From contig SVBE01000002.1 in the NCBI GenBank assembly GCA_015059065.1, positions 30,835 through 94,834 of the forward strand: a stretch of DNA of 64,000 nt, written 5' to 3'. The position numbers were made by a program, and so were the translations under genes. This document shows positions 36,986 to 45,583 of the stretch, piece by piece. The DNA is from Erysipelotrichaceae bacterium (GTDB lineage Bacteria; Bacillota_I; Bacilli_A; RFN20; CAG-826). The number at the start of each line of letters is the position of its first letter. Position 1 is the first letter of the stretch. The notes beneath the pieces are model-generated. The model worked only from the letters and a program-made list of their open reading frames with translations. It did not search any database and was not told where the DNA came from.

Positions 36986-37399
36986 TTATAACCCCTTTAC
37001 AGTAATCTCGCGAAGGTTTTCTCCAAGATTGGAGATATTCACTTCGATATATTTTTCAGGTAATAATTCTGGAATATACATTGGCCATTCAATAAACGTA
37101 TAGCCTTTTTCATATCCAATATATTCATCAAGACCGATATTGTGGTCCATGTTTTCTAAGCGATAAGCATCGATATGAATTAAAGATTTCTCACCTAAAT
37201 ATAACTTCATGATGTTAAAGGTTGGTGACGCCACCTTCTCTTTAATTCCTAAAGCAGATGCAACACCTTGCACAAAAGTAGTCTTTCCTGCTCCTAAATC
37301 TCCTGTGAGAGCGATGACGCTTCCTAAAGGAATCTTTTTGATTAAGTCGCTAGCAAAAAGACGCGTTTCATCTTGACCGTGTGAAATAAAAGTAATCAT
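36986..37399 (-). CDS. tsaE: tRNA t6A biosynthesis ATPase TsaE
   Basis: A 137-aa P-loop ATPase with Walker A ALTGDLGAGKTTFVQGVA and the family's VASPTFNIMKLY and HIDAYRLEN motifs. It drives turnover of the TsaBD complex. Its start overlaps the stop of the DUF402 gene. Confidence 0.95.
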   Translation of the reverse strand: MITFISHGQDETRLFASDLIKKIPLGSVIALTGDLGAGKTTFVQGVASALGIKEKVASPTFNIMKLYLGEKSLIHIDAYRLENMDHNIGLDEYIGYEKGYTFIEWPMYIPELLPEKYIEVNISNLGENLREITVKGL

Positions 37400-37926
37400 T
37401 AATTATTAACCATTTCTAAGAATTTATTGTAATAGATGAGGACTTGATTCTCATCAAAAGGAAATTGATGGTTTTCCATCATTTTCATTACCACGTCTGT
37501 TTGATAATGAAGCACTGTATCGAGGTCTTCACCATATTGATATCTTTGCTTATGATTCGCATATTCTTTTTCATCTAAAAGACGAACTTGGTTATCTGCG
37601 AATAATTTCGTATCTAGATCGTAGTCGATATATTTGATGGATGAACCATGAATAATCGTTGGAGAAGCGATGTTGCAGTAGAAACTAACCCCACCTTGCT
37701 TCATCATGCAAATAACGTTCCACCATTCTTTTTTGGAGAAGATGGTAACAGCTGGTTCTTTCGTAAACCAACGACGTCCATTGCTCTCAGTAACTTTTGC
37801 TCTTTTTGTCGCGACTACCACATAATCGTCATTGTTATCGAGCACTAAACCACGATCCCAAAAACGATGGAGTGAACCATCGTGTTTAAACGACATAATT
37901 GAAATCCAACGACCAACAAGACCCAT
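37399..37926 (-). CDS. DUF402 protein (nucleoside tri/diphosphatase-type)
   Basis: A 175-aa soluble protein of the DUF402 family: it carries the WFTKEPAVTIFSKKEWWNVI stretch, GVSFYCNIASP, and the acidic IKYIDYDLDTKLFAD motif that binds metal in the related nucleoside phosphatases. The physiological substrate is not known. It forms a tight run with tsaE downstream and the membrane protein gene upstream (1-bp gap). Confidence 0.8.
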   Translation of the reverse strand: MGLVGRWISIMSFKHDGSLHRFWDRGLVLDNNDDYVVVATKRAKVTESNGRRWFTKEPAVTIFSKKEWWNVICMMKQGGVSFYCNIASPTIIHGSSIKYIDYDLDTKLFADNQVRLLDEKEYANHKQRYQYGEDLDTVLHYQTDVVMKMMENHQFPFDENQVLIYYNKFLEMVNN

Positions 37927-37927
37927 A

Positions 37928-38977
37928 TTACTTATTGATTAATCTTTCTGCATCCAAAACCGCTAATAAGTGGTTTTTGAAAATAAATTGTGGCTCATCA
38001 TCAAATGGCTTATCGAATGGGACTGAAACCACAGGATCATCATAGCTGAGATATACTCCAGTATGACCTGCCCATAAAACGACATTTAAGTTAAAGAGGT
38101 GACCCTCTACCTTTATTTTCTTTAATTCAGAGAGATATTTAGCAGGAATATCTTTAGAAAAATCACTTCCCTCAGGACCATAGATTACTAAATTATCTTC
38201 ATTACGAAGTTCCACTAAATCATCGATATCAGTAGGTAAATCGTTTTGTTTTTCTGCTCTGAAGTTGATGATATAACGTCCTTCAAAGTGAAGAGTGTTT
38301 TGGAGTTCGATGTGTTTTCCAATAAAGGAAACCGCTTTCATTCTCTTTTTGCCTTCTTCTTTAACAGAGTATAAAGCGAGTTCACCACAAGAGAATCCTT
38401 GTCCTAAATATAAGCCTTTAACGATATTACGGGAACCGATATCAACTGAATTCTTATAAACTCTTTCAAGATTAAGTTCAGTAATGGAATATTTTTGGTT
38501 GAGATCAACTTTAACATCTTGGAATTCAGTATTGTTATAGATATCTCGATCGATTCTTGTCGTCACAAAACGAATATATTCCTTAGATTGTCTTGGGAAT
38601 TTATTTTTAGTGAGCACAGAGAAGATGATTAATCCCACAAGCGCAACACCAGCAAGAGAATAACCGACAATCTTGCTCCAATCTTGGTTGACCATGAGAA
38701 GAGCCATTGAGCCAATGACGACTAAAACGACAACACCCATTAAGATGTTGCTTGTTCTTCTGCTCTTTGTATAAACCTTATATAATTCTTGACGTTTTTC
38801 TTCAATTTCTTCCTTAAGAGGTTTGTCCTCAGGGGTCAATTTTTCAATATCAACAATATCAGGGAGAAGAGCTTTATTGTTTGTTCTATTATTTACTTTT
38901 TTCTCTTCTGTGGCAGTTTTATTTTCTTCAGCATTCTCAGTTTTATTTTCTTCTAATTTCTTTTCTTCGTTTTCCAT
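37928..38977 (-). CDS. Membrane protein with charged N-terminus, unknown
   Basis: A 349-aa protein. Residues 1-70 are highly charged and Asn-rich (KKLEENKTENAEENKTATEE); two adjacent helices (NILMGVVVLVVIGSMALLM, YSLAGVALVGLIIFSVLT) follow at about 80-120; the rest is a soluble domain with beta-rich pattern. The layout resembles DUF3137 proteins, without certainty. It is first of the run leading into the t6A genes. Confidence 0.55.
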   Translation of the reverse strand: MENEEKKLEENKTENAEENKTATEEKKVNNRTNNKALLPDIVDIEKLTPEDKPLKEEIEEKRQELYKVYTKSRRTSNILMGVVVLVVIGSMALLMVNQDWSKIVGYSLAGVALVGLIIFSVLTKNKFPRQSKEYIRFVTTRIDRDIYNNTEFQDVKVDLNQKYSITELNLERVYKNSVDIGSRNIVKGLYLGQGFSCGELALYSVKEEGKKRMKAVSFIGKHIELQNTLHFEGRYIINFRAEKQNDLPTDIDDLVELRNEDNLVIYGPEGSDFSKDIPAKYLSELKKIKVEGHLFNLNVVLWAGHTGVYLSYDDPVVSVPFDKPFDDEPQFIFKNHLLAVLDAERLINK

Positions 38978-39053
38978 GTAAACCTCCTACCTATGGTAGT
39001 TTATTAAATAAGCATTAACAAAAATACCTATTTGGTTTACTATATCACAAATT

Positions 39054-39068
39054 CTCACTAAGTGAGAG
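39054..39068. repeat. 15-bp palindrome after thiT
   Basis: TCTCACT-A-AGTGAGA lies between the thiT stop and the promoter side of the 38977 gene. It may be a weak terminator hairpin for thiT, as no T-run follows, or an operator of the downstream gene. Confidence 0.3.
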
Positions 39069-39085
39069 ATAATATATACAATTAT

Positions 39086-40012
39086 TTACTTTTTTAAAGA
39101 TAATTTGTTGAGTGGATATAAAAGGATTACTAGGACTGCACCGACTGCGACAAATGATGGACCCATATAAGTTAGTTGATAAATTAAAGAGCCTCCAAAG
39201 TCTAAACCATAGATGAGGATGCCAGATATCGTTGAAGCTAAAGTACGTAAAGACATCGCAAGCAATGTAGCTAATAACAAATATAGGTAATTACGCCAGT
39301 TGATCTTTTCTTGATTGATGATGAACTTTCTAAATAAGCCCACCACTGCAAGAGAACCAAAGCCTAATAAATAATCAAGTGGATAAGTGATAAATCCATA
39401 ACCATCTAAGAAGCAACTCACCAAACCAAAGACGATACCGGAAGCAATTAATCCTCTGAAGAAACCTTTTCTTAATGCGAGAAGAATTAAAGGTAACATA
39501 ACGAGGGAAACAGATCCGCCATTCGCTACAACTTTGAGCTTAAAAATCGGTAAATCAAGCACGAATGCAAAAGAGACAAATATTGCGATTTCTGCAATGT
39601 CGCGGATATCGAGTTTATTGTTGTCAAAAATATATCTCGTCACATTGATTGCAGCAGCAAGAGAACAAATAGAAACCACTATAGGAGCAACCGATAAAGA
39701 GAAACCGCTACAACTAACAGCAGCTTTACAAATTGGTTTACTCGCGGCAAAGAGAATAGTACTGGCGATGAAAAAGAGCGATGAAACTGGAGCAACCCAT
39801 TTGCTTTTATCTAAGAAAAAGAGAAGAATCGTAGAACAAAAATATAGGCCAAATGCAACAAAAATAGTGGCAAAAACCCCGTTAACTTGAAAATTCTGCA
39901 CTGTTTCTATAACGCTATATCGCGTTCCATCAATAATTAGATATGGAGCGAACAAACACGCTACACCTACTAAAGCGATAAGCAAATAAATAACATAATT
40001 TAGTCTTTTCAT
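39086..40012 (-). CDS. thiT: ThiT-like thiamine ECF transporter S component with extra N-terminal domain
   Basis: The last about 170 of 308 residues match ThiT: IAIFVSFAFVLDLPIFKLKVVANGGSVSLVMLPLILLALRKG, then FLDGYGFITYPLDYLLGFGSLAVVG with the ligand-binding aromatic and acidic residues. The first about 130 residues add about four helices not found in the usual ~190-aa ThiT. A TPP riboswitch precedes the gene, which strongly supports thiamine or its precursor as substrate. A shared ECF energising module is not in the window. Confidence 0.85.
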   Translation of the reverse strand: MKRLNYVIYLLIALVGVACLFAPYLIIDGTRYSVIETVQNFQVNGVFATIFVAFGLYFCSTILLFFLDKSKWVAPVSSLFFIASTILFAASKPICKAAVSCSGFSLSVAPIVVSICSLAAAINVTRYIFDNNKLDIRDIAEIAIFVSFAFVLDLPIFKLKVVANGGSVSLVMLPLILLALRKGFFRGLIASGIVFGLVSCFLDGYGFITYPLDYLLGFGSLAVVGLFRKFIINQEKINWRNYLYLLLATLLAMSLRTLASTISGILIYGLDFGGSLIYQLTYMGPSFVAVGAVLVILLYPLNKLSLKK

Positions 40013-40042
40013 AAAAATAGCCTCCTACATAGGAAGCAATGA

Positions 40043-40130
40043 AAACTGTTTCCTACGCCAGCATTATCTGGATCAGGTTTGGTCGACCCACTCTAGGGTC
40101 CTCTCAGCCTGGTTGAACCAAGCTCCCAAA
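40043..40130 (-). promoter_or_regulatory. TPP riboswitch (thi-box) before thiT
   Basis: The minus strand shows the conserved core: GGCTGAGAGGACCC, GTGGGTC, then ACCTGATCCAGATAATGCTGGCGTAGG. The thiT ribosome site (TAGGAGGC) lies about 40 nt further on, within a region that can pair as TAGGAA/TTCCTA, so control is probably at translation. Confidence 0.93.
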
Positions 40131-40164
40131 TACATTATACATTTCTAGAAAAAATTGAAAAGAA

Positions 40165-40836
40165 TTATCTACTCCATTTTATCGGCGTTAATCCGTTTTG
40201 CACCAAATAAGCATTGCTCTTCAGGAAGTGGCCATTACCAAACCAATCGCCATGATTTGCCGCGAGTGGAGAAGGATGACAACATTCTAAAATGAGATGG
40301 GCTGGGTTATGAAGATAACGCTTTAATTTTCTTGCTGGACCACCCCAAAGAAGAAACACCATTGGACGATATTGTTTGTCTAAGACAGTGAGAACATCTT
40401 CTAAAAAGAGATGATATTGCTCTGTATTATGACTCATCGGTTGATGGGCTCTAACTGTAAGAATTGAGTTTAATAAGAGAACGCCTTGTTTAGCTAAATA
40501 GGTCAAATCACCATTTGTCATATCCATTTTTTCACCCGTTTCTCTTTCAATCTCCTTATAGATGTTCACTAATGAAGGAGGTACTTTAATTCCTTTAGGA
40601 ACAGAGAAAGATAAACCCATGGCTTGTCCAGGTTCATGGTATGGATCTTGTCCCACTATTACGATTTTCACATCATTTAAAGGTGTGAGTTTAAATGCAT
40701 TAAACATTTTATCGCGTGGAGGATAGATGACATTATTCGTATATTCGACATTCAAAAAATGATTCAACTCATCGCTATACTGCTTATGGGCGACCTCATT
40801 AAAGAATTCTTTCCATGTCTTTGCAATTTTTTCCAT
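40165..40836 (-). CDS. ung: Uracil-DNA glycosylase
   Basis: A 223-aa family 1 UDG that removes uracil from DNA. The water-activating motif VGQDPYHEPGQAMGLSFSVP, LLLNSILTVRAHQPMSH and the C-terminal HPSPLAAN loop are all present. ATG 40836 gives the usual length; an in-frame TTG at 40866 would add ten residues. Confidence 0.95.
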   Translation of the reverse strand: MEKIAKTWKEFFNEVAHKQYSDELNHFLNVEYTNNVIYPPRDKMFNAFKLTPLNDVKIVIVGQDPYHEPGQAMGLSFSVPKGIKVPPSLVNIYKEIERETGEKMDMTNGDLTYLAKQGVLLLNSILTVRAHQPMSHNTEQYHLFLEDVLTVLDKQYRPMVFLLWGGPARKLKRYLHNPAHLILECCHPSPLAANHGDWFGNGHFLKSNAYLVQNGLTPIKWSR

Positions 40837-40929
40837 AGCAATATCATAACATATCACCAGATACAAAGTATCAAAACATATGAAAGAATTTTATTTTTCG
40901 CGCATAAGATATATAATGCAAGAGTCAAT

Positions 40930-42084
40930 ATGAATATCATTTACTTCACAACATCCCAAGAAAACAACGACTACAATGAGTATCTAAAGGCATGGCCATA
41001 TCCAATTAATGCTTCTACTCAGCTCATTCATAATCGTTTGATTAGATCATTGTCTTTATATCATCATGTCGATGTTGTTTCAGTGAGGCCTTTTTCTAAA
41101 CAAGATTGTTTAGTAAAAACACTGATTAGAAGCGAAAGAATCACTAACCGCATCCACTGGCATTATTTAAGTATTCGCCGCACCAGCATTGGGCGTTTCT
41201 CTTTCATGTGGGCACAAACAGAAAAAGTTCTCAGAAATGTCGATAAGAATTCAATCATCATCACCGATACAATAAATTCAAATGTTTTCCATCTCGCTTC
41301 CTATGCGGCAAAAAGAAAACGCATGCCACTTATTGGAGTGTGTACAAACTCTCCATCAAATATCACTGGCACAAATAGAAGCTATGCTTTATCCGTTTTA
41401 AAATTAGCCAAGAAACTTGATGGCACTATCGCCTTAACTCCAGCCCTTAACGACTTATTCAATGAAAACGGCAAACCGTCCATCATCATTGAAGGACTCG
41501 TAGAAGATAGACTTCCACTACCTTGTGAAAATAAATACGGGAAATATCTATTCTATTCAGGCTCATTGTATGAAAAATATGGAATCTATAATCTCATTCA
41601 AGCTTTTAATGAATTAGAACTTCCTGATTATAAATTATTAATATGTGGTCACCACGAAGGAAAAACATTCCTTGAAGCGATCAGAAGAAAGAAAAACATC
41701 CGTTATCTCGGAGCGTTGACTAACCAAGAATGCATTCAGTTCCAACAAAACGCTGTCGCAAATATCAATCCACGACCATTTAACGAGGACCTCGATAGAT
41801 TCACAGTTCCTGGCAAATGTTTTGAATACCTCAATTCCTCTCGCCCAATGATATCGACCAAATCCTCAAGATTAATTAAAGTCTTCCAAGAGGATGCCAT
41901 ATGGATGAAAACAGGCTCTGTGGAAGATATCAAAGAAGCTATTAATACCCTTCTTGCGTTAAGCAAAGAAGACCAAGATTATCTCGGAAAAAAAGCGCAT
42001 GAACATGCGCAGAATGAATATTCTCTTTCTAATGTCGGATTAAAATTACAGGACTTCTTAAAGGCATTTTTTAAGAAGAACTGA
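40930..42084 (+). CDS. Family 4-type glycosyltransferase
   Basis: A 384-aa GT-B enzyme. The C-terminal half has YLFYSGSLYEKYGIYNLIQAF, LLICGHHEGK, ENDLDRF-like FNEDLDRFTVPGKCFEYLNSSRP, the usual GT4 donor-site layout. ATG 40930 is chosen since the frame upstream overlaps ung and TATAAT at 40912-40917 is just before it; there is no ribosome site, so the message may be nearly leaderless. It converges with a second glycosyltransferase and their ends overlap by 27 bp. Probably builds a surface glycan or glycolipid. Confidence 0.75.
   Translation: MNIIYFTTSQENNDYNEYLKAWPYPINASTQLIHNRLIRSLSLYHHVDVVSVRPFSKQDCLVKTLIRSERITNRIHWHYLSIRRTSIGRFSFMWAQTEKVLRNVDKNSIIITDTINSNVFHLASYAAKRKRMPLIGVCTNSPSNITGTNRSYALSVLKLAKKLDGTIALTPALNDLFNENGKPSIIIEGLVEDRLPLPCENKYGKYLFYSGSLYEKYGIYNLIQAFNELELPDYKLLICGHHEGKTFLEAIRRKKNIRYLGALTNQECIQFQQNAVANINPRPFNEDLDRFTVPGKCFEYLNSSRPMISTKSSRLIKVFQEDAIWMKTGSVEDIKEAINTLLALSKEDQDYLGKKAHEHAQNEYSLSNVGLKLQDFLKAFFKKN
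42054..42078. repeat. 9-bp inverted repeat in the overlap of two convergent glycosyltransferase genes
   Basis: CTTCTTAAA-GGCATTT-TTTAAGAAG is a perfect hairpin within the last codons of both genes. It may reduce read-through in both directions; it lacks a T-run. Confidence 0.35.
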
Positions 42085-43245
42085 TTCTATTTCACCAACA
42101 ACAGTGTTGATTTGATAATGTTTAAGGAAATATTCGTAATTGTTATTTCCTTTTGTTTCTATTTCTTTTTTACTGGCAGAAGCTGCTTTTGAGATAGCGA
42201 AAACGAGATCATCAACATTATCTTTGAGGATGTATCCACCGCCTGTTTCTTTTAGTACTTCTTCTCCATCGCCTTCAATGACTGCGATAATCGGTTTCTT
42301 TTGTGACATCATAAAGATCAATTTATCGTCAATAGCGCGACCCTTATAACCTTTATTTGTTAAAGAATAATAGCAGGCATCCGCATTAGTAAAGCAGTTA
42401 GGGATATCCGCGAGTGGTTTATCTCCATGAAGGATGATACGTTCATCAAGATGGTTATTATTAATCTGTTCAAGTAAATCCTTGCTAAATTTCCCCTTGC
42501 CAATGATGTGGAAATAAATATCTTTACGCGCGACTTTATTCATCGCTTCTGGAAGAATGCTTAAAATGTGAGTTTTATCAACATCCCCATAGAAAACGAT
42601 ATTAAATCCTTTTTTATAAATATATGGATTAACAATACCTTCTTCAATTAGTGGAGTGTGAGGGATATAAGTCATACTTAATTTCTTAATCTTTAAAACC
42701 TTCCTCACATATTCTTCATAGACTGGTGAAGGAATGATAAGTCCATCGGTTTTACGATACGTATGACGGGAATAAAAATAAAGGAATAAATAGTTTGGAG
42801 AATATTTAAAAGTAAACCTTCTATTTAATGCATCGTCAGGAGAGAATTCCACGACATGCGCGATATGAGGAACCTTATGAAGTTTCTTATAAAGATTACC
42901 TGCGGATATATTGGAAACAGGCGAATAACAATATGTATAGACGACATCAAATTTCTCTTTAGTCTTTTTCACCCATTTACGAGCGTTCTTATAGAACGTG
43001 TAATCATTCATCACTAATGAATGACGTGAATTGCGGCGAGGGAAGACATCAACGCGGTGAATTCTAATTCCATTAGAAAGCTCATATGACATGTTCTGAT
43101 AGCCAGGTAAAATATAACCTAACGCAAAACTTGGTTTCGCGGTGAGAACAGTAACATTATGCCCACGTTTAAATAGACCTTCCGCAATCTTATTAACGAC
43201 GGTCTTTTCAGGATAATAACTACGAGTAATAATGAGAATCTTCAT
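42058..43245 (-). CDS. Glycosyltransferase (GT4, WbuB-like)
   Basis: A 395-aa GT-B enzyme. The N-terminal acceptor domain starts MKILIITRSYYPEKTVVNKIAEGL and has GHNVTVLTAKP; the donor domain has NIVFYGDVDKTHILSILPEAM, HIIGKGKFSKDLL, RIILHGDKPLADIP and a KLIFMMSQKKPIIAVIEGDGE loop. It resembles enzymes that extend polysaccharide repeat units. Sugar and acceptor are unknown. Confidence 0.82.
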   Translation of the reverse strand: MKILIITRSYYPEKTVVNKIAEGLFKRGHNVTVLTAKPSFALGYILPGYQNMSYELSNGIRIHRVDVFPRRNSRHSLVMNDYTFYKNARKWVKKTKEKFDVVYTYCYSPVSNISAGNLYKKLHKVPHIAHVVEFSPDDALNRRFTFKYSPNYLFLYFYSRHTYRKTDGLIIPSPVYEEYVRKVLKIKKLSMTYIPHTPLIEEGIVNPYIYKKGFNIVFYGDVDKTHILSILPEAMNKVARKDIYFHIIGKGKFSKDLLEQINNNHLDERIILHGDKPLADIPNCFTNADACYYSLTNKGYKGRAIDDKLIFMMSQKKPIIAVIEGDGEEVLKETGGGYILKDNVDDLVFAISKAASASKKEIETKGNNNYEYFLKHYQINTVVGEIESVLLKKCL

Positions 43246-43280
43246 AATGCTAATTTTATCAAATTATAATATATAAACAA

Positions 43281-43646
43281 CTACATAAGTGGCCAAGTAT
43301 GAGTCAATGTGTAGACAATGCAAAATATCACAAATATCGTTAAGTCCACTAGTAAGGAAAGGATGAATGGATATCTAATTTTTCTTGATCTGATAATGAC
43401 ATCATCAGGAACTGGAGAAGTAACGATATCGTTTTTATGTTTATAAGATAGGATGATGAAATCACCCACTAAATAGGCAAGTAAACCATTGATTGCCGTA
43501 AATATCGCAAAGAGGAGAGGATAAGCAAAATTAGTGACCCCTGCTAATCGGCAAAAGAGATGAATGAGGAATGGTAGTCCAACAGTAATCACAATATCAA
43601 TGATGAGGATAAGGAGTAATTTTTTATCAGTAAAAACATTTTTCAT
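43281..43646 (-). CDS. Small membrane protein, unknown
   Basis: A 121-aa protein with about four helices (LLLILIIDIVITVGLPFLIHL, YPLLFAIFTAINGLLAYLVGDFII, FILSLLVDLTIFVIFCIVYTL). ATG 43646 is preferred to a TTG at 43667. It lies 35 bp upstream of the second glycosyltransferase gene on the same strand and may be transcribed with it. Related polytopic proteins in glycan clusters are varied, so no function is proposed. Confidence 0.55.
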   Translation of the reverse strand: MKNVFTDKKLLLILIIDIVITVGLPFLIHLFCRLAGVTNFAYPLLFAIFTAINGLLAYLVGDFIILSYKHKNDIVTSPVPDDVIIRSRKIRYPFILSLLVDLTIFVIFCIVYTLTHTWPLM

Positions 43647-43680
43647 ATACTTTAGTATAATCTTCAAGAAACAAGAAAAA

Positions 43681-43696
43681 AAGAGGATACCCTCTT
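43681..43696 (-). terminator. Terminator of tmRNA
   Basis: On the minus strand AAGAGG-GTAT-CCTCTT is followed by a long T-run, about a dozen nt after the tmRNA CCA end. Confidence 0.8.
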
Positions 43697-43707
43697 AATT
43701 CTCATTT

Positions 43708-44099
43708 TGGTGGAGCTGCGGATGAGCTGCCCATCCGGTCCAGAAATGGTTCTTCAATAACATCTACAGCTTAGATGAAATGAGTAATTTAATATAGAAT
43801 CGTTATTCATCAAGTCCATCTATACGAGACTTACTAAACTTCGGTAAGAGTAACAAGTCCACTCTCCGTCCCTATTCTTTTGTTATGACACCTGACCCAA
43901 GCGTGAAAGAAGAAAACCTTGGGAGATGCTCTGCCCCTACAATGGTAGGGAACCCTATATCGGGTAGACTAAGCTAAGCAGAGTTGTTGAGGGCGGTTAG
44001 CTCTCATATAACTGTTGTCAGTTATTTTGTTTTTGGTTTAAGGTTACCAACCGCTGCAGTTAAAGCCTAACACATTCCTGTCGAAACTATTTCAACCCC
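43708..44099 (-). ncRNA. ssrA: tmRNA with divergent tag and T-arm
   Basis: The 392-nt RNA begins GGGGTTGAAATAGTTTCGACAGG and ends CAGCTCCACCA, so its tRNA-like acceptor (GGGGTTG/CAGCTCC) forms. The tag frame is preceded by ATAACT as in Bacillus, resumes at GAC (44019) and reads DNSYMRANRPQQLCLA with stop TAG (43971-43969). CTCTGC and GCAGAG close helix 5 around the stop. The T-arm is CGGATG-GGCAGCT-CATCCG, lacking the normal TTCGA T-loop. RNase P probably trims a short 5' leader. Confidence 0.88.
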
Positions 44100-44116
44100 A
44101 TGTTAAGTGCTTTGTT

Positions 44117-44167
44117 ATCGTACCAAAAAATAAATTATTTGTAAAATAAAAATATATTTCATAGAAT
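44117..44167. promoter_or_regulatory. Divergent promoters of ssrA and the DUF1189-like gene sharing one -35 hexamer
   Basis: TTGTAA at 44139-44144 (plus) pairs with TAGAAT (44162-44167) at 17 bp for the plus gene. The same bases read TTACAA on the minus strand, 16 bp from TACGAT (44122-44117), which would start ssrA near 44110. The plus -10 is 10 nt from the ATG. Confidence 0.4.
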
Positions 44168-44177
44168 ATATAGGCAT

Positions 44178-45242
44178 ATGAGACAGAATACTAAATACAA
44201 TTTAAAAAACATCTTCGGCAGCACAATCAGCAATCAATGCGCGATTGATGCCGCTAGAACTCTCCCATGGTGGAGTTCACTTATCGTCCTATTATTAGGC
44301 GTTTTGTTACCAATCATCCCTCTTGTGGTGGTTGTCGCTAACACACATGGTTCAAATTACATCAGCAACTTGAATTATGGTTTAGACAGAGATTTAACTT
44401 CTTTGACCGTTAAACTTCATAACGAGAAAAAAGAATTTAAAGTCGATGATCAAAAAATGCTCCATTACTACGATAATGGAACAGAACAACTTCCAAACAC
44501 TGAACAAGACCTCACTCCAATCGCGACTTACACGAATACTTCTGAGAACCAATACGAATTAAACATCTTCTACACTCGTCGTGAAGTCGGTGATACTCCA
44601 AACCTCGATGATATCTATAATCACGCAAGAGGTTTAAAATACGTCAAAGGCACTATTACTCCTAAGACTGATACTGATAAAGATGAAGATTGCTACATCC
44701 CATCATTTATCATCTTCCATTCAAAGGGTATTATCACTGCCTTATTCAAACACAATTCCATCACTGCTGTCAGTTCCTATTCTGGTGACTGGGCATGCAC
44801 TGAATCCAATAAAGACCTCATCACTAGAATGTTAACTGTTCCAGGTCAAGAGATTCCAACCGAAGTTAAATCCCTTGAATATATCAACGGTGTCTTCACT
44901 AACTATAAGGCTTTATATGATGAATGCTACATCACTTCTATTAATAGAATGTATCTCTTAAACACCACTGTTTATTTCGGTGTCTATCTCGGATTAGTCT
45001 TACTTCTCGGCTTATTAATCTTCGCTTTAACAAGAGGCAAAAACAATCCAAACCGTTACCTCAAGTGGTATCAATGTCAATTCATTATGTATTGGTCCTG
45101 TTTTGCACCAGGATTATTAGCAATGGTCTTTGGCTTCTTGCTCGCACAATATGCGATGATGTTCTTCATCGTCTTCATGGGTCTCCGTGCGATGTGGATG
45201 TCCATGAGACAATTATCAGCCAATTATCAAACAGCGGCTTAA
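44178..45242 (+). CDS. DUF1189-like membrane protein
   Basis: A 354-aa protein: one helix near the N-terminus (LIVLLLGVLLPIIPLVVVVAN), an extracytoplasmic domain of about 230 residues (SNYISNLNYGLDRD...), then two or three C-terminal helices (TTVYFGVYLGLVLLLGLLIFAL, MVFGFLLAQYAMMFFIVF). This layout is that of DUF1189 proteins, sometimes annotated as maltodextrin-utilisation proteins without proof. It converges with the next gene, stops overlapping by 4 bp. Confidence 0.65.
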   Translation: MRQNTKYNLKNIFGSTISNQCAIDAARTLPWWSSLIVLLLGVLLPIIPLVVVVANTHGSNYISNLNYGLDRDLTSLTVKLHNEKKEFKVDDQKMLHYYDNGTEQLPNTEQDLTPIATYTNTSENQYELNIFYTRREVGDTPNLDDIYNHARGLKYVKGTITPKTDTDKDEDCYIPSFIIFHSKGIITALFKHNSITAVSSYSGDWACTESNKDLITRMLTVPGQEIPTEVKSLEYINGVFTNYKALYDECYITSINRMYLLNTTVYFGVYLGLVLLLGLLIFALTRGKNNPNRYLKWYQCQFIMYWSCFAPGLLAMVFGFLLAQYAMMFFIVFMGLRAMWMSMRQLSANYQTAA

Positions 45243-45583
45243 TCGCCGTAATCACTACCGCGTGACTTATCCTCAACATAAATTTGTAAAGGATCAGTGA
45301 TATCGGTTATTTCTAAAAATATAAAAGAATCATCGACCTCTGTCTGAGGGAAATCAAATGTCCCCACATAAACGACACGTCGATTTTTTTTCGCCACTTC
45401 AACAATGCGGTTAATAATTCTTTGGTAATCATCCTCACTCACTCTCTCTTTAAAGCCTTGGAGATGAGTATAGAAAATCGGTTCAACATAAAAGATAGAA
45501 CCATCATCGAGTTCATAGACATTAGCGAATGGATTAGCCGTATCGTTAAGTTGTTTTAATGAAGAGAATTCTGGTTGTATCAT
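45239..45583 (-). CDS. Small soluble hypothetical protein
   Basis: A 114-aa protein (NVYELDDGSIFYVEPIFYTHLQGFKERV... VVYVGTFDFPQ) of unknown family. Its start overlaps the rlmH stop (ATGA), so it belongs to the rlmH operon as last gene. Confidence 0.6.
   Translation of the reverse strand: MIQPEFSSLKQLNDTANPFANVYELDDGSIFYVEPIFYTHLQGFKERVSEDDYQRIINRIVEVAKKNRRVVYVGTFDFPQTEVDDSFIFLEITDITDPLQIYVEDKSRGSDYGD

Noticed and set aside
43681..44100. Structured RNA first considered as RNase P RNA
   Set aside because: RNase P core motifs are missing; GGGG...TTTCGACAGG at the 5' end, a tag frame and CCA at the 3' end identify tmRNA.
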